DNA of 64,000 nt from Herbaspirillum sp. RTI4 (GCF_034313965.1 NZ_JAVIWQ010000002.1:1240001-1304000), one strand, 5' to 3'. Shown: positions 24,227 to 35,952, counted from the first letter of the stretch. Notes: generated from the letters alone by a model not told the origin. Numbers and translations are program-made.

Positions 24227-24246
24227 CTCTGATGAAGTTATTGCGC
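24227..24246 (+). repeat. copy of a dispersed 20-bp repeat
   Basis: CTCTGATGAAGTTATTGCGC here matches CTCTGATTAAGCTACTGCGC at 9748-9767 at 17 of 20 positions. A shorter related piece occurs inverted at about 22926-22945. It lies in the pagP upstream region. Confidence 0.5.
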
Positions 24247-24348
24247 GGCGCAATCTCTGGCGCAGGCGCGGTGGTGCCGCTGATCCTGAGCTTGCGTCGC
24301 TCGTCACACTTAATCCGAGCTTCTTATATTTATTTGAAACGGTGCTTC

Positions 24349-25191
24349 TTATTGACGAGCGTGGCGAAAATTGGACGGCGCTTGCCCGGTGGAAAAATTG
24401 CTGCGCCAGGGATTGATGTCAAGCCCGCCGCGCCGGGTGTATCGGGCATAGACGGCCAGCTTTTGCGGCCGACATTGTCTCATGAGATCAATAAATATGC
24501 GTTCCACGCATTGTTCGTGGAATTCATTGTGGTCGCGAAACCCGATCAGATAGCGCAACAAGCCCTCCTGATCGATGGGCTGGCCGACATAATGAATTTG
24601 TACACTGCCCCAGTCCGGCTGGCCGGTAACGAGGCAGTTCGACTTCAGTAAATGTGAAACCAGGGTTTCTTCCACGGTCGCACCGGCTTGCGTGGCCAGC
24701 AGGCTGGCGTCGGGCTGATAGGCGTCTTCGGCAATGTCAATATCGAGACGGTCGAGCAGAAGTCCGTCCATTTCCTGCATGCGCAATGCGGAAAATTCTG
24801 GCTGGCGGCGAACCTCCACCTGCACCGGCGCACCAACGCCGGCAGACGCATCCTTGCGCAGCAGTTCGGTCAAGGCGTCGGTATCGGCCAGCCGGGTTTG
24901 GTTGAAGGAATTCAAATACAGCTTGAACGATTTGGATTCGATGATGTTCGCTGAATCGGCCGGTACGGTGAAGGTCACGATGGCGATTTCCGGCTTGCCG
25001 CGCAAATTGAGCCAGGAAACTTCATAGGCGTTCCAGATATCGACGCCAAAAAACGGCAGCGTGCCTTGCAAGCCCAGCTCATCCCGTTTGGCCTGCCGCG
25101 GGATGGGGAATAGCAGTGAAGGGTCGTAGCGGCTCACATACGATGCAGGTTTGCCTAGCGGAGATGCGGCTGGGGTGTTGGATAAAGTCAT
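24349..25191 (-). CDS. queF: NADPH-dependent 7-cyano-7-deazaguanine reductase
   Basis: Starting at [10 protein letters not shown] (25191) avoids overlap with ilvA and gives 280 residues, the length of the bimodular QueF. The thioimide-forming cysteine is in [13 protein letters not shown], with the nearby Asp, and the [15 protein letters not shown]ueF motif is in the N-terminal half. It reduces preQ0 to preQ1, the last step before preQ1 insertion into tRNA during queuosine synthesis. The [15 protein letters not shown] and [11 protein letters not shown] motifs are intact. Confidence 0.96.
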   Translation of the reverse strand: MTLSNTPAASPLGKPASYVSRYDPSLLFPIPRQAKRDELGLQGTLPFFGVDIWNAYEVSWLNLRGKPEIAIVTFTVPADSANIIESKSFKLYLNSFNQTRLADTDALTELLRKDASAGVGAPVQVEVRRQPEFSALRMQEMDGLLLDRLDIDIAEDAYQPDASLLATQAGATVEETLVSHLLKSNCLVTGQPDWGSVQIHYVGQPIDQEGLLRYLIGFRDHNEFHEQCVERIFIDLMRQCRPQKLAVYARYTRRGGLDINPWRSNFSTGQAPSNFRHARQ

Positions 25192-25246
25192 CGTACTCAG
25201 GCTAATCAAAAATAGGGGGAATCGGGAAACGGTACAGTTTAGCGGT

Positions 25247-26773
25247 TTAACCCAAAAACAGTTTGTAGGCCGGGTTGTTGCTTTCGTCGGAATAGCGGTA
25301 GCCAAGTCCTGCAAGGAATTCCTTGAAGCCTTTCATCTCCCGTTTCGGGATTTGCAGGCCGACCAGAATGCGCGCCACATCGCCGCCCTGACTACGGTAG
25401 TGGAACAGGCTGATGTTCCAGTTGGGGCTCATGCTGTTGAGGAAACGCATCAGCGCGCCGCGCCGTTCAGGGAACTCGAAGCGGTACAGCAATTCATCTT
25501 CGGCCAGCGCGCTCTTGCCGCCGACCATGTGGCGCACATGCACCTTGGCCAGTTCATCGCGGGTCAGATCGAGTACGTTGAACTTGTTCTTCTCGAACAG
25601 ATTCGTGAGCGTTTTTGCATCGTCGGTGCCGTCGGTCTGGATGCCGATGAAGACGTGCGCGGCGCGTTCGTCGCTGATGCGGTAATTGAACTCGGTGACG
25701 TTGCGCGGTCCGACCAGTTCGCAAAAATGCCGGAAGCTGCCGCGTTGTTCCGGGATAGTGACCGCAAACATCACTTCGCGTGACTCGCCCACTTCAGCCA
25801 TTTCGACGACAAAACGCAGCCGGTCGAAATTCATGTTGGCACCGCAGGCAATGCTGACCAGCGTTTGGTTCTTGACCGGTTTTTTACTGTTCTTGGCGCG
25901 CTCGATATATGCCTTGGCACCTGCCACGGCCAGTGCGCCGGACGGTTCGAGAATGCTGCGCGTATCTTGAAAGACATCCTTGAGCGCGGTGCAGACGGCG
26001 TCGGTATCGACCAGGATGATCTCATCCACATATTTTTGCGCCAGACGGAAGGTTTCTTCTCCGACCAGCTTGACGGCGGTGCCGTCGGCAAACAGGCCGA
26101 CATCGGTCAGCGTGATGCGGCGTCCCGCTTTCAGGCTGCGCGCCATGGCGTCGGAGTCGGTGGTCTGCACGCCGATGATTTTGATTTCAGGACGCACCGC
26201 CTTGACGTAGGCGGCCACGCCGGAGATCAGCCCGCCGCCGCCGATAGCGACGAAAATCGCATCGATAGGCCCGGAATGCTGGCGCAGAATTTCCATGGCG
26301 ATGGTGCCTTGTCCGGCAATCACATCGGGATCGTCGAACGGATGGACGAAAGTCAGCTTCAGTTTCTTTTCCAGCGTCAGCGCGTGATCGTAGGCGTCGG
26401 TGAACGATTCGCCGGACAGCACCACTTCGCCGCCCAGCGCCTTGACTGCTTCGATTTTCACGCTGGGCGTAGTGACCGGCATCACGATCACGGCGCGGCA
26501 GCCGAGCCGGGCGGCCGACAAGGCCACGCCTTGCGCGTGATTGCCGGCGGACGCGCAAATCACACCGCGCTTGAGCTGCGCCGGTTTCAGATTGGCCATC
26601 TTGTTATAGGCACCGCGCAGTTTGAAGCTGCGCACGCTTTGCATGTCTTCGCGCTTGAAATAGATGCGATTGCCGGTTTTTTCGGACAGGATCTTGGCAA
26701 ATTCCAGCGGCGTTTCGACGGCCACGTCGTACACGCGCGAAGTCAGTATTTTCTTGAGGTAATCAATGGTCAT
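25247..26773 (-). CDS. ilvA: threonine deaminase, biosynthetic
   Basis: The 508-residue PLP enzyme has Lys51 in [12 protein letters not shown], the cofactor-binding loop GGGGLISG, and two C-terminal ACT-like regulatory domains (about 330-415 and 425-505) where isoleucine and valine act. It makes 2-oxobutanoate from threonine, the first step to isoleucine. queF lies 55 bases downstream on the same strand. The start ATG is at 26773; the region upstream diverges to yqaA. Confidence 0.96.
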   Translation of the reverse strand: MTIDYLKKILTSRVYDVAVETPLEFAKILSEKTGNRIYFKREDMQSVRSFKLRGAYNKMANLKPAQLKRGVICASAGNHAQGVALSAARLGCRAVIVMPVTTPSVKIEAVKALGGEVVLSGESFTDAYDHALTLEKKLKLTFVHPFDDPDVIAGQGTIAMEILRQHSGPIDAIFVAIGGGGLISGVAAYVKAVRPEIKIIGVQTTDSDAMARSLKAGRRITLTDVGLFADGTAVKLVGEETFRLAQKYVDEIILVDTDAVCTALKDVFQDTRSILEPSGALAVAGAKAYIERAKNSKKPVKNQTLVSIACGANMNFDRLRFVVEMAEVGESREVMFAVTIPEQRGSFRHFCELVGPRNVTEFNYRISDERAAHVFIGIQTDGTDDAKTLTNLFEKNKFNVLDLTRDELAKVHVRHMVGGKSALAEDELLYRFEFPERRGALMRFLNSMSPNWNISLFHYRSQGGDVARILVGLQIPKREMKGFKEFLAGLGYRYSDESNNPAYKLFLG

Positions 26774-27009
26774 GGGGACTCTTGGGATGTTCAGGAGGAT
26801 GTCGGGCTACCGGCGGCCAGGCAGATCGCGGCTCGCAGGGAATCCATGATTATAATAGAGGGCTAGCCGCGTAGCGGCCAAACTGGCCGTCATGCGCTGC
26901 ATGGCAGTGCGTTTTCCCAGGCGCCAGCCTGTTTTTATTGCGGCGATCGCCAACCGGGTCGCCGTCCTTGCAGATCATCGCCAGTTGTTTTTTTATTCTT
27001 TATTTACCG

Positions 27010-27498
27010 ATGATCGATTCCGCCATCCTGTGGTTGCTGGCCGTGCTTGCCGTTCCCGAAGTGGGCCTGACATCCGTATTCGTCATCAGTTTTGTTTCTG
27101 CCACGCTACTGCCGCTGGGTTCTGAACCCGCCGTGTTTGCGGTGGTCAAGGCCTCCGGTCAGTTCTGGCCGGTGATGCTGGTCGCCACCGTAGGCAATAC
27201 GCTGGGCGGCATGACCGATTACTGGATAGGTTACGGTGCCAACAAGGCGTTTTCCCGCGAACGATCGACTCGCTGGTTCCATTGGCTGGAGCGGTTCGGC
27301 GCCAAGACCATGCTGCTGTCCTGGTTGCCCGGCATCGGCGACCCGATTTGCGTGCTGGCCGGCTGGCTCAGGCTGCCGTTCTGGCCCTCCGTTGCCTACA
27401 TGGCCATCGGCAAGCTGATCCGCTACGTACTGATTACCTGGCTGTTGCTCAAGGTGCCGGACGGGTTCTGGCGGATGATTCTTGATTGGTTGGCGTAA
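27010..27498 (+). CDS. YqaA/DedA-like inner-membrane protein
   Basis: The ATG at 27010 (MIDSAILWLLAVL) gives 162 residues and four to five hydrophobic segments, the YqaA pattern within the SNARE-associated/DedA family; an upstream in-frame ATG at 26938 would add 24 unlikely residues. The G-N-T-L-G-G-M-T-D-Y-W-I-G-Y motif and the GDPICVLAGWLRLPFWPS segment are characteristic. DedA-type proteins act in lipid carrier flipping and membrane homeostasis; the role of YqaA itself is not established. Confidence 0.85.
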   Translation: MIDSAILWLLAVLAVPEVGLTSVFVISFVSATLLPLGSEPAVFAVVKASGQFWPVMLVATVGNTLGGMTDYWIGYGANKAFSRERSTRWFHWLERFGAKTMLLSWLPGIGDPICVLAGWLRLPFWPSVAYMAIGKLIRYVLITWLLLKVPDGFWRMILDWLA

Positions 27499-27509
27499 CT
27501 ATTTACTAA

Positions 27510-27749
27510 ATTGATCACGCCCTCGGCGCCGGTCTTATTCTGGTAACCAACAACGAGGCTGATTTCAAAGATTATCCCGGCGTTCAGGTCGAAAACTGGG
27601 CGCAGACAGCTTCCTGCCCCTCCTCCTGGACAGACGCTTCTACCGACGCTTCAATCGAGGCTTCAATCGACGCTTCCATCGACACTTACTTGGCGCACGC
27701 CCGAAACCGGGCTTGCTCCTTCGGAATACGGAGCAATACGATAGAATAG
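27510..27749 (+). pseudogene. VapC-type PIN toxin C-terminal remnant with repeat tail
   Basis: A frame with no start codon (in-frame TAA at 27507-27509) reads IDHALGAGLILVTNNEAD and then FKDYPGVQVENWA, which is the C terminus of a VapC PIN-domain ribonuclease including its conserved TNN-x2-DF segment. The N-terminal three quarters, with the other catalytic acids, and any VapB antitoxin are missing. After the VapC match the frame runs into a five-fold 12-bp repeat and stops at 27747-27749. It looks like the scar of a lost toxin-antitoxin module. Confidence 0.7.
27633..27692 (+). repeat. five 12-bp tandem repeats
   Basis: Units starting at 27633, 27645, 27657, 27669 and 27681 vary around GACGCTTCAATC; read in the remnant VapC frame they encode DAST, DASI, EASI, DASI, DTYL. 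They lie in the gap before the large oxidoreductase gene. Confidence 0.85.
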
Positions 27750-27776
27750 CCTCCCGCCCGACTTTTCCCTTTATAG

Positions 27777-30700
27777 ATGAACGCACCCTTAAAAACTGAG
27801 GCATTGCTACCCGACGCGCCGCATGGCGTTGCGGCCGCGCGCTTGCGCGAAATACCCTATAACTACACCTCGTTTTCGGATCGCGAAATTGTCATCCGGC
27901 TGTTGGGCGAAGACGCCTGGGGTTTGCTCGACGAATTGCGCGGCAAGCGTCAGACCGGCCGTTCCGCCCGCATGCTGTACGAAGTGCTGGGCGATATCTG
28001 GGTTGTGCAGCGCAACCCCTATCTGCAAGACGATTTGCTCGACAATCCCAAGCGGCGCGCGTCGCTGATCGAAGCCTTGAATCACCGGCTGGCAGAAGTC
28101 GACAAGCGCCGTATGGCGACCGATCTGGCGGAAAACGGCGATGAAGTCGCCCGTATTCGCAGCGCCAATGTCGAAGCCCTGTTGAAAGCGGCCAGAGCCG
28201 CGATCGCCGCTTTCGCCGAAGAATTTCGTCACACCTATGATTTGCGCAAGCGCGCCACCAAAACACTGGGCCGCTATACCGCCAAAGACAACATCAAGTT
28301 CGACGGCCTGTCACGGGTGTCGCATGTGACCGACGCTACCGACTGGCGCGTTGAATATCCCTTCGTCGTGCTGACACCGGACGGCGAAGAGGAAATGGCC
28401 GGTCTGGTCAAGGGCTGTATCGAACTCGGTCTGACCATCATTCCAAGGGGAGGCGGAACCGGCTACACCGGTGGCGCGATTCCCCTCACGCCGATGTCGG
28501 CCGTGATCAACACCGAAAAGCTGGAACAGCTCGGCGAAGTCGAAATGCTGACTCTGCCCGGACTCGACATTCCCTATGCGACGATTTTTTCCGGCGCAGG
28601 CGTGGTGACTAAGCGCGTATCCGATGCCGCCGAAAAGGCCGGCTTCGTGTTTGCAGTCGATCCGACTTCCGCCGAGGCTTCCTGCATCGGCGGTAACGTG
28701 GCGATGAATGCGGGTGGCAAGAAGGCGGTGTTATGGGGCACCGCGCTCGACAATCTGGCCAGCTGGCGCATGGTCGATCCTAACGGTGACTGGCTCGACA
28801 TCACCCGTCTCGATCACAATCTCGGCAAAATCCATGACACCCCGCTGGCGCGTTTCCGGCTGGAGTGGACGCATCCGGCCGAAAAGGGCCATAAAAATCC
28901 TGTTTTCAAAACCGAAATCCTGGAAATTCCCGGCCGTACCTTCCGCAAGGCAGGACTGGGCAAGGACGTCACCGACAAATTTCTGTCGGGACTGCCGGGC
29001 ATCCAGAAAGAGGGCTGCGATGGCCTGATTACCTCGGCGCGCTGGATTCTGCACAAGATGCCCAAGCACACCCGTACCGTATGCCTGGAGTTTTTCGGTC
29101 AGGCGCGTGACGCGATTCCCTCGATTGTGGAGATCAAAAATTTCCTGGACGGCGAAACCCGTCGCGGCGGTGCCATCCTCGCCGGTCTTGAACATCTGGA
29201 CGAGCGCTATCTGCGCGCAGTCGGCTACAGCACCAAGTCCAAGCGCGGCGTACTGCCCAAAATGGTCTTGTTCGGCGATATCGTTGGCGCGGACGAAGAC
29301 GCGGTGGCACAAGCCGCCTCGCAAGTCGTGCGCATCGCCAACCAGCGCGTGGGCGAAGGTTTCGTGGCCGTCACGGCGGAAACGCGCAAGAAATTCTGGC
29401 TCGACCGTTCCCGTACCGCCGCGATAGCCAAGCACACCAATGCCTTCAAAATCAATGAAGACGTGGTGATCCCGCTGAACCGCATGGGCGAATACACCGA
29501 CGGTATCGAACGACTCAATATCGAGCTGTCGATCAAGAACAAGCTGCAACTGCTGGAAGAACTGCGTACCTACTTTGCCAAGGGCAACCTGCCCGTCGGC
29601 AAGAGCGAGGACGTTGACGGCACCAAGGTGAGCGCGTCGGAATGGCTGGAAGATCGCGTCGCGCAGGCCGATGAGTTGATTGACGTCACGGAAAAACGCT
29701 GGCTGTATTTGCAGGCCAATCTGGATCAGCCGCTGCGTGCCGCTCTGCCGGAACTGGACGCGCTGGGTCTGGTCGGCCTCGATGCCGACGTGGAGCGCCA
29801 TCTGCAAGTCGATGCTGCCGCCACGCTGTTCCATCTGCTGCAAGATCGCACGGTGCGCGTGTCCTGGAAGAAGGAAGTGCGCGCTTCGCTGCGGCATATT
29901 TTCAGCGGCGGGGCATTCAAGGCCATTCTGGAAGAATGTACCGAGGTGCATACGCGGGTGCTGCGCGGACGCGTCTTTATCGCGCTGCACATGCACGCCG
30001 GCGATGGCAATGTGCATACCAATATCCCGGTTAATTCCGACCACTACGCCATGTTGCAGGACGCGCATGATGCGGTGGACCGGATCATGGTGCTGGCGCG
30101 CGAACTTGATGGCGTCATTTCCGGCGAGCATGGCATCGGCATTACCAAGCTCGAATACCTGACCGAAGACGAAATCAGCGATTTCCGCGATTACAAACTG
30201 CGTATCGATCCTGAAGGCCGTTTCAACAAGGGAAAGCTGCTCAATCTGCCCGGCTACGAAGCCGATTTGCGCAACGCCTATACGCCCTCGTTCGGGTTGA
30301 TGGGGCACGAATCGCTGATCATGCAGCAAAGCGATATCGGCGCGGTCGCCACCAGCATCAAGGACTGTCTGCGCTGCGGCAAATGCAAACCGGTGTGCGC
30401 CACGCATGTGCCACGCGCCAATCTGCTGTACTCGCCGCGCAACAAGATTCTGGCTACCTCGCTGTTGATCGAGGCCTTCCTGTACGAAGAACAAACCCGG
30501 CGCGGGATTTCGATCAAGCACTGGGAAGAGTTTGAAGATGTGGCCGACCATTGCACGGTCTGCCACAAGTGTCTGACGCCTTGCCCGGTTGATATCGACT
30601 TCGGCGAAGTGTCGATGAACATGCGCAACCTGCTGCGCAAAATGGGCAAGAAATCGTTCAACCCCGGCACCAGCGCGGCGATGTTCTTCCTCAATGCCAC

Positions 30701-31778
30701 CGATCCGGCCACCATCAACGCCACGCGTAAAGTCATGACCGATTGGGGCTTCAAGGCGCAGCGACTGGGCCATGAGATATTGAAGAAATTCGCCCGCAAG
30801 CAGACCAAAAAACCGGCAGCCACGGTCGGCAAAGCGCCGATCAAGGAACAGGTGATTCACTTCATCAACAAGAAAATGCCGGGTAATCTGCCGAAGAAAA
30901 CCGCGCGCGCCTTGCTCGATATCGAGGACGACAAAATCGTCCCGATTATCCGCAATCCGCTCACGACCAATGCCGACACCGAAGCCGTTTTTTACTTCCC
31001 CGGCTGCGGATCGGAACGGCTGTTTTCTCAGGTCGGACTGGCGACGCAGGCGATGTTGTGGAATGTCGGCGTGCAGACCATCTTGCCGCCGGGTTATCTG
31101 TGCTGCGGTTATCCACAGCGCGGCGCGGGCGACTTCGACAAGGCCGAAAAAATCATCACCGACAACCGGGTGCTGTTCCATCGCATGGCCAACACGCTCA
31201 ACTATCTGGATATCAAAACGGTAGTGGTCTCGTGCGGCACTTGCTACGACCAGTTGCAGGGCTATCAATTCGACAAGATCTTCCCCGGCAGCCGCATTAT
31301 CGACATCCATGAATTCCTGCTCGAAAAGGGCATGAAACTGGAAGGCGTGGAGGGTACCCGTTACATGTATCACGACCCATGCCACTCGCCGATGAAGTTG
31401 CAGGATCCCTTGAAAACAGTCAATGCGCTGATCACCACGATCGACGCGCAAAAGATTGAAAAGAATGACCGCTGCTGCGGCGAATCCGGCACCTTCGGCG
31501 TTAGCCGTCCCGATGTCGCGACGCAAGTGCGCTTCCGCAAGGAAGAGGAAATGATCAAGGGCAGCGACAAACTGCGCGCCGATGGTTTCGAAGGCGAAGT
31601 CAAAATATTGACCGCTTGCCCGTCTTGCTATCAGGGCTTGTCGCGCTTCAACGATGACTCGGGCACCACCGCCGATTACATCGTGGTGGAAATGGCGCGT
31701 CATTTGCTGGGCGAAAACTGGATGCCTGAATTCGTGGCGCGAGCCAACAACGGCGGTATCGAGCGGGTGCTGGTCTAG
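27777..31778 (+). CDS. DUF3683 giant FAD-linked oxidase with Fe-S and CCG domains (D-2-hydroxyacid dehydrogenase-like)
   Basis: The 1333-residue protein has an N-terminal DUF3683-type region, a GlcD-like FAD-binding domain with [15 protein letters not shown] around 223-237, an FAD oxidase C-terminal domain ([27 protein letters not shown]), two 4Fe-4S motifs starting at Cys864 (CLRCGKC) and Cys926 (CTVCHKC), and two CCG repeats ([20 protein letters not shown]), so it fuses GlcD-, GlcF- and GlpC-like parts. It probably oxidises a 2-hydroxyacid such as D-lactate and passes electrons to quinone; the substrate is not shown by sequence. HIT, DUF971 and ubiE follow, a conserved betaproteobacterial order linked with respiration. 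Confidence 0.9.
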   Translation: MNAPLKTEALLPDAPHGVAAARLREIPYNYTSFSDREIVIRLLGEDAWGLLDELRGKRQTGRSARMLYEVLGDIWVVQRNPYLQDDLLDNPKRRASLIEALNHRLAEVDKRRMATDLAENGDEVARIRSANVEALLKAARAAIAAFAEEFRHTYDLRKRATKTLGRYTAKDNIKFDGLSRVSHVTDATDWRVEYPFVVLTPDGEEEMAGLVKGCIELGLTIIPRGGGTGYTGGAIPLTPMSAVINTEKLEQLGEVEMLTLPGLDIPYATIFSGAGVVTKRVSDAAEKAGFVFAVDPTSAEASCIGGNVAMNAGGKKAVLWGTALDNLASWRMVDPNGDWLDITRLDHNLGKIHDTPLARFRLEWTHPAEKGHKNPVFKTEILEIPGRTFRKAGLGKDVTDKFLSGLPGIQKEGCDGLITSARWILHKMPKHTRTVCLEFFGQARDAIPSIVEIKNFLDGETRRGGAILAGLEHLDERYLRAVGYSTKSKRGVLPKMVLFGDIVGADEDAVAQAASQVVRIANQRVGEGFVAVTAETRKKFWLDRSRTAAIAKHTNAFKINEDVVIPLNRMGEYTDGIERLNIELSIKNKLQLLEELRTYFAKGNLPVGKSEDVDGTKVSASEWLEDRVAQADELIDVTEKRWLYLQANLDQPLRAALPELDALGLVGLDADVERHLQVDAAATLFHLLQDRTVRVSWKKEVRASLRHIFSGGAFKAILEECTEVHTRVLRGRVFIALHMHAGDGNVHTNIPVNSDHYAMLQDAHDAVDRIMVLARELDGVISGEHGIGITKLEYLTEDEISDFRDYKLRIDPEGRFNKGKLLNLPGYEADLRNAYTPSFGLMGHESLIMQQSDIGAVATSIKDCLRCGKCKPVCATHVPRANLLYSPRNKILATSLLIEAFLYEEQTRRGISIKHWEEFEDVADHCTVCHKCLTPCPVDIDFGEVSMNMRNLLRKMGKKSFNPGTSAAMFFLNATDPATINATRKVMTDWGFKAQRLGHEILKKFARKQTKKPAATVGKAPIKEQVIHFINKKMPGNLPKKTARALLDIEDDKIVPIIRNPLTTNADTEAVFYFPGCGSERLFSQVGLATQAMLWNVGVQTILPPGYLCCGYPQRGAGDFDKAEKIITDNRVLFHRMANTLNYLDIKTVVVSCGTCYDQLQGYQFDKIFPGSRIIDIHEFLLEKGMKLEGVEGTRYMYHDPCHSPMKLQDPLKTVNALITTIDAQKIEKNDRCCGESGTFGVSRPDVATQVRFRKEEEMIKGSDKLRADGFEGEVKILTACPSCYQGLSRFNDDSGTTADYIVVEMARHLLGENWMPEFVARANNGGIERVLV

Positions 31779-31781
31779 AAC

Positions 31782-32261
31782 ATGGACCACTCAGCGAATC
31801 CGGCCGCAAGCGGCGCCAGTACCGCGTGCGAATTGTGCGACAGCGACGGCGGCACGGTCGTCCATCGCAGCGACAAGCTGCGCGTGGTGCTGGTCGATGA
31901 CGCCGACTACCCCGGATTTTGCCGCATCATCTGGAACGGGCATGTGCGTGAAATGACTGACCTCCACGCCTCTGACCGCGATGTGCTGATGGACACCGTG
32001 TGGACGGTCGAATCTATCGTGCGTCAAACGATGCAGCCATTCAAAATCAATCTGGCCAGTCTGGGCAACATGACGCCGCATCTGCACTGGCATGTGATTC
32101 CGCGCTATACCGACGACGCCCATTTCCCTGCGCCGGTGTGGGCGGCAGCACAGCGGGTCGCTTTGGATGCCAGCTTGCAGCCGCGCATCGCTCGCCTTGC
32201 TCATTTACGTACTGCGCTGGAGCAAGGGTTTGCACCAGTACCTGAAAGGAAGTTGCCATGA
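31782..32261 (+). CDS. HIT family hydrolase
   Basis: The 159-residue protein has the histidine triad HLHWHVIP, the nucleotide-hydrolase signature, and the upstream ITLASLGN-like segment seen here as INLASLGNMTPH. It begins with CELCDSDGG, an N-terminal Cys pair typical of bacterial HIT proteins. It likely cleaves nucleoside phosphoramidates or dinucleotides. It starts three bases after the DUF3683 gene and overlaps DUF971 by ATGA, so the three form one transcriptional unit. Confidence 0.92.
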   Translation: MDHSANPAASGASTACELCDSDGGTVVHRSDKLRVVLVDDADYPGFCRIIWNGHVREMTDLHASDRDVLMDTVWTVESIVRQTMQPFKINLASLGNMTPHLHWHVIPRYTDDAHFPAPVWAAAQRVALDASLQPRIARLAHLRTALEQGFAPVPERKLP

Positions 32262-32713
32262 CCGACCTCACTACCCCTCCCGCAGCGCGTCCCGCCCCGG
32301 CGCCTGCGCCCACCAGCTTCAAGGTGCGTCGTCAATCGCGGGTCATGGAAGTCGAGTTCGACGACGGCGCGCAATTCTCGCTGCCATTTGAATTATTGCG
32401 CGTGTATTCGCCCTCGGCCGAAGTGCGCGGCCACGGCGCCGGGCAGGAAGTATTGCAGACGGGCAAGCGCGAGGTCGAGATTGTCGCGCTGGAGCCGGTG
32501 GGCAATTACGGCGTCAAACCGGTTTTTTCGGATGACCATGCCAGCGGCATTTACACCTGGGAATACCTGTATCAGCTAGGTCGCGACCAGAGCGCCATGT
32601 GGACCGATTACCTGCAACGGCTGCAACTGGCCGGTTATCCCGGCGATAGCGGCCGTGGCGCTGGCGCTGCACCGGTCAAGAGTACGGGCTCGTCTTGCGG
32701 CCATGTGCATTAA
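32258..32713 (+). CDS. DUF971 (gamma-butyrobetaine hydroxylase-like N-terminal) protein
   Basis: A 151-residue small protein with the DUF971 core: LPFELLRVYSPSAEVRGHG, VEIVALEPVGNYGVKPVFSD and SGIYTWEYLYQLG. The family is linked to Fe-S assembly and to hydroxylase N termini, but its role in bacteria is unclear. It overlaps HIT by four bases and lies just ahead of ubiE, as in other betaproteobacteria. The Gly/Ser-rich tail ends with CGHVH. Confidence 0.9.
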   Translation: MTDLTTPPAARPAPAPAPTSFKVRRQSRVMEVEFDDGAQFSLPFELLRVYSPSAEVRGHGAGQEVLQTGKREVEIVALEPVGNYGVKPVFSDDHASGIYTWEYLYQLGRDQSAMWTDYLQRLQLAGYPGDSGRGAGAAPVKSTGSSCGHVH

Positions 32714-32861
32714 TCGGATGGATTGCTGCCCACATCGCTGATTTCGTTGACTTCGCTGATTTCGCAGGCATGCCGGGTTGCGGTCGGAGGTCTCTTCCGC
32801 ACCCACTTGTATAATGGCCCTTCTTTCTTCCCCCCCCATTTTTTCTTCTGGCACACCGATC

Positions 32862-33596
32862 ATGACCAACACCACACATTTCGGCTACCGCACCGTTGCG
32901 GAAGACGACAAGGTACATAAAGTCGCCGAAGTCTTTCATTCCGTCGCCGCCAAATATGATGTGATGAACGACTTGATGTCGGTCGGTCTGCACCGGGCGT
33001 GGAAGGCCTTCACCATCGCACAAGCCGGCGTGCGTCCCGGCTTCAAAGTGCTCGACATTGCGGGCGGTACCGGCGATCTGGCTGCGGCGTTTGCGCGGCA
33101 GGCTGGCCCTGGCGGCGAAGTGTGGCTGACCGATATCAACGAATCGATGCTGCGCGTGGGCCGTGACCGGCTGCTCAACAAGGGTATTTCCACCCCAACG
33201 CTGATTTGCGACGCCGAAAAACTCCCCTTTCCCGATAATTATTTCGACCGCGTGTCCGTCGCCTTTGGTCTGCGCAACATGACCCACAAGGATGCCGCGC
33301 TGGCTGAAATGCGGCGCGTCCTCAAGCCAGGCGGGAAATTGCTGGTGCTGGAATTTTCCAAAGTGGCGGAGATACTGAAAAAGCCCTACGACCTGTATTC
33401 GTTTTCGATACTGCCGTGGCTGGGCAAGAAAATTGCCAACGATGCCGACAGTTACCGCTATCTGGCCGAATCGATCCGCATGCATCCCGATCAGGAAGCC
33501 CTGAAAACGCTGATGCAGGAGGCCGGTCTGGACCGCGTGGATTACTTCAATCTGAGTGCCGGCGTAGCGGCGCTGCATACTGGTATCAAGCTGTAA
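32862..33596 (+). CDS. ubiE: ubiquinone/menaquinone C-methyltransferase
   Basis: The ATG at 32862 ([12 protein letters not shown]) gives 244 residues, the family length; an earlier in-frame ATG at 32778 is unlikely. The class I SAM-binding motif [12 protein letters not shown], the ubiE motif [17 protein letters not shown] and the C-terminal [15 protein letters not shown] segment ([11 protein letters not shown]) are present. It methylates the demethylquinone ring in ubiquinone synthesis. ubiJ and ubiB follow on the same strand. Confidence 0.97.
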   Translation: MTNTTHFGYRTVAEDDKVHKVAEVFHSVAAKYDVMNDLMSVGLHRAWKAFTIAQAGVRPGFKVLDIAGGTGDLAAAFARQAGPGGEVWLTDINESMLRVGRDRLLNKGISTPTLICDAEKLPFPDNYFDRVSVAFGLRNMTHKDAALAEMRRVLKPGGKLLVLEFSKVAEILKKPYDLYSFSILPWLGKKIANDADSYRYLAESIRMHPDQEALKTLMQEAGLDRVDYFNLSAGVAALHTGIKL

Positions 33597-33740
33597 GCGC
33601 GTAGCATCCGTTACACCGGTTATATCCGTTACACCCACTTCTATTGTTCCCTGCCGGTCGTCATCCGGTTCTCTGCTTAACCGCAACGCCGCCCGCGAGC
33701 TGATCGGGGCGGCTTGATTTCTTTCCGTGATGTGTTTCCC

Positions 33741-34352
33741 ATGAAGTGCTCCTCCATGATGCCCCCCTCCATTGATTTCCTGAGTTCTTCCCTGCTGCCT
33801 GCCGCCATTAATCATGTGCTGGCAGAAGAGTCCTGGGCGCGCGATCTTCTGCTTGCGCATCGCGGCAAGGTCGCCTGCATCGATGTGGGGATTGCCGCCC
33901 CGCGTCTGCGTATCGGTGACGATGGCTTGCTGGAAACAGCCGCTGCGGACGCTGCACCCGACGTCACGATCAGCATCAAATTATCGGACTTGCCGCTGAT
34001 TGCCGCCGACCGCACCCGCGCCGTGTCCTACGTCAAAATTGCCGGCGATGCCGATCTGGCCGCCACCATTGCCCGCCTCAGCGAATCTCTGCGCTGGGAT
34101 GCCACGGATGACTTGAGCCGTTTCGTCGGCGACATCGCCGCCGCCCGCATCGTCAGCGGCGCGAAAGCGGTCGTGGCGAACCTGCAGCAAACACAACGCA
34201 AAGTGGCCGAAAATCTGGCCGAGTATTTTTTGGAAGAACAGCCGATGCTGATCCGTCCCTCGCTGGCCGTCGAATTTTCGGCTGATGTAGTGCGCTTGCG
34301 CGACGATCTGGAACGGCTCGTCAAGCGCATTGAAAAACTGGAGAAAATCTGA
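33741..34352 (+). CDS. ubiJ: ubiquinone biosynthesis accessory factor UbiJ (SCP2 domain)
   Basis: From the ATG at 33741 the protein is 203 residues, with an SCP2 lipid-binding domain ([17 protein letters not shown], then [14 protein letters not shown]) and a C-terminal helix with [16 protein letters not shown]. UbiJ works with UbiE and UbiB in the aerobic quinone complex and binds polyprenyl lipids. ubiB begins at the shared TGATG, so the two are coupled. Confidence 0.88.
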   Translation: MKCSSMMPPSIDFLSSSLLPAAINHVLAEESWARDLLLAHRGKVACIDVGIAAPRLRIGDDGLLETAAADAAPDVTISIKLSDLPLIAADRTRAVSYVKIAGDADLAATIARLSESLRWDATDDLSRFVGDIAAARIVSGAKAVVANLQQTQRKVAENLAEYFLEEQPMLIRPSLAVEFSADVVRLRDDLERLVKRIEKLEKI

Positions 34353-35917
34353 TGTTCCTGCGTTCGCTGCGACTGTTCAAAATTGTGCGCGTGGCCGTGC
34401 GTTATGGCCTCGACGACCTTGCTATCTCCGGTCTCAAATCGCCGCGTATAGGGAAATTCATCAATGGCATTTTGTTCTGGCGCGATCTGTCGGCACCGCG
34501 TGGCGAGCGCTTGCGCAAGGCGCTGGAAGACCTGGGGCCGATTTTCGTCAAGTTCGGTCAGGTGCTGTCGACCCGGCGCGACCTGCTGCCGCTCGATATC
34601 GCCAATGAACTGGCGATGCTGCAAGACCGCGTGCCACCGTTCAGCACTGATCTGGCGATTGCGCAAATCCAGAAATCGCTGGGCGCGCATCCCGATGAGT
34701 TGTTTGCCCAGTTCGACCGCATCCCGATTGCCTCGGCTTCCATCGCGCAGGTGCATTTCGCCGTATTGAAGGATGGCACCGAAGTCGCGGTCAAGGTGCT
34801 GCGACCCAATATGCGCAACACCATCGATAAAGATATCGGCCTGATGCACATCGCTGCCGAATGGCTGGAGAAACTATGGAAGGACGGCCGTCGCCTGAAA
34901 GCCCGCGAAGTCGTCGGCGAATTCGACAAATACCTGCACGATGAGCTAGACCTGATGCGCGAGGCGGCCAACGGCAGCCAGTTGCGTCGCAATTTCGCGG
35001 ACTCTGACATGCTGATGGTGCCGGAAATGATGTGGGATTTCTGCTCGTCGTCGGTGATTGTGATGGAGCGCATGAAAGGGATTCCGATTTCCCAAACCGA
35101 GCGCTTGCGCGCAGCGGGCGTGGATTTGCCCAAGCTGGCGCGCGACGGAGTGGAAATTTTCTTTACCCAGGTATTTCGCGACGGCTTTTTTCACGCCGAC
35201 ATGCATCCCGGCAATATTCTGGTGTCGATCGAACCGGAAACCTTGGGGCGCTATATCGCGCTGGACTTCGGCATCGTCGGCACGCTGAACGATTTCGACA
35301 AAGATTATCTGTCGCAAAACTTTCTGGCATTTTTCCGACGCGATTACAAACGCGTGGCCGAAGCGCATATCGAATCCGGCTGGGCGCCGAAAGAAACCCG
35401 GGTCGATGAACTGGAAGCCGCAGTGCGCGCCTGCTGCGAACCGATTTTCGACCGGCCGCTGAAAGATATTTCTTTCGGACAGGTGCTGCTGCGGCTGTTC
35501 CAGACTTCGCGCCGTTTCAATGTGGAAGTGCAGCCGCAGTTGGTGCTGCTGCAAAAAACCCTGCTCAATATCGAGGGACTGGGTCGGCAGCTCGACCTTG
35601 AACTGGATTTGTGGAAAACCGCGAAACCGTATCTGGAACGCTGGATGAGTGAGCAACTGGGCTGGCGCGGATTCGTAGAGCAACTGAAAATTGAAGTGCC
35701 GCGCTACAGCAAGTTGCTGCCGCAATTGCCACGGCTGGCGCATCAGGCGCTGACGCAGGTGACCGAATCGAAGCAGTCGCAGAACAATGATTTGCTCAAG
35801 AGTTTACTGGTGGAGCAGAAGCGCACCAATATGCTGTTGGGCGTGCTGGTGTACTTTGGCGTGGGCTTGTTCGGGGCGATTGTGGTGGTGCAGTTGCTGC
35901 TGCGGTTTATATTCTGA
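34352..35917 (+). CDS. ubiB: ubiquinone biosynthesis kinase-like protein UbiB
   Basis: A 521-residue ABC1/ADCK family member with the KxGQ motif ([16 protein letters not shown]), [17 protein letters not shown] and LDFGIVG kinase-like residues, and two C-terminal membrane helices (about 490-521, ending [14 protein letters not shown]). The ATPase supports extraction of quinone precursors. Its last 16 codons and about 100 bases of following DNA are duplicated twice downstream, at 36191 and 36443, which is unusual. The start overlaps ubiJ. Confidence 0.96.
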   Translation: MFLRSLRLFKIVRVAVRYGLDDLAISGLKSPRIGKFINGILFWRDLSAPRGERLRKALEDLGPIFVKFGQVLSTRRDLLPLDIANELAMLQDRVPPFSTDLAIAQIQKSLGAHPDELFAQFDRIPIASASIAQVHFAVLKDGTEVAVKVLRPNMRNTIDKDIGLMHIAAEWLEKLWKDGRRLKAREVVGEFDKYLHDELDLMREAANGSQLRRNFADSDMLMVPEMMWDFCSSSVIVMERMKGIPISQTERLRAAGVDLPKLARDGVEIFFTQVFRDGFFHADMHPGNILVSIEPETLGRYIALDFGIVGTLNDFDKDYLSQNFLAFFRRDYKRVAEAHIESGWAPKETRVDELEAAVRACCEPIFDRPLKDISFGQVLLRLFQTSRRFNVEVQPQLVLLQKTLLNIEGLGRQLDLELDLWKTAKPYLERWMSEQLGWRGFVEQLKIEVPRYSKLLPQLPRLAHQALTQVTESKQSQNNDLLKSLLVEQKRTNMLLGVLVYFGVGLFGAIVVVQLLLRFIF

Positions 35918-35952
35918 GGACGTGCTGATGATGCGCTAGTGAAGGCTTCCGA

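Noticed and set aside
28731..31790. Long 1019-codon antisense frame opposite the large oxidoreductase
   Set aside because: It mirrors the plus-strand gene, whose FAD, 4Fe-4S and CCG motifs are clear; long antisense frames are expected in GC-rich coding DNA, and the translation has no recognisable domain.
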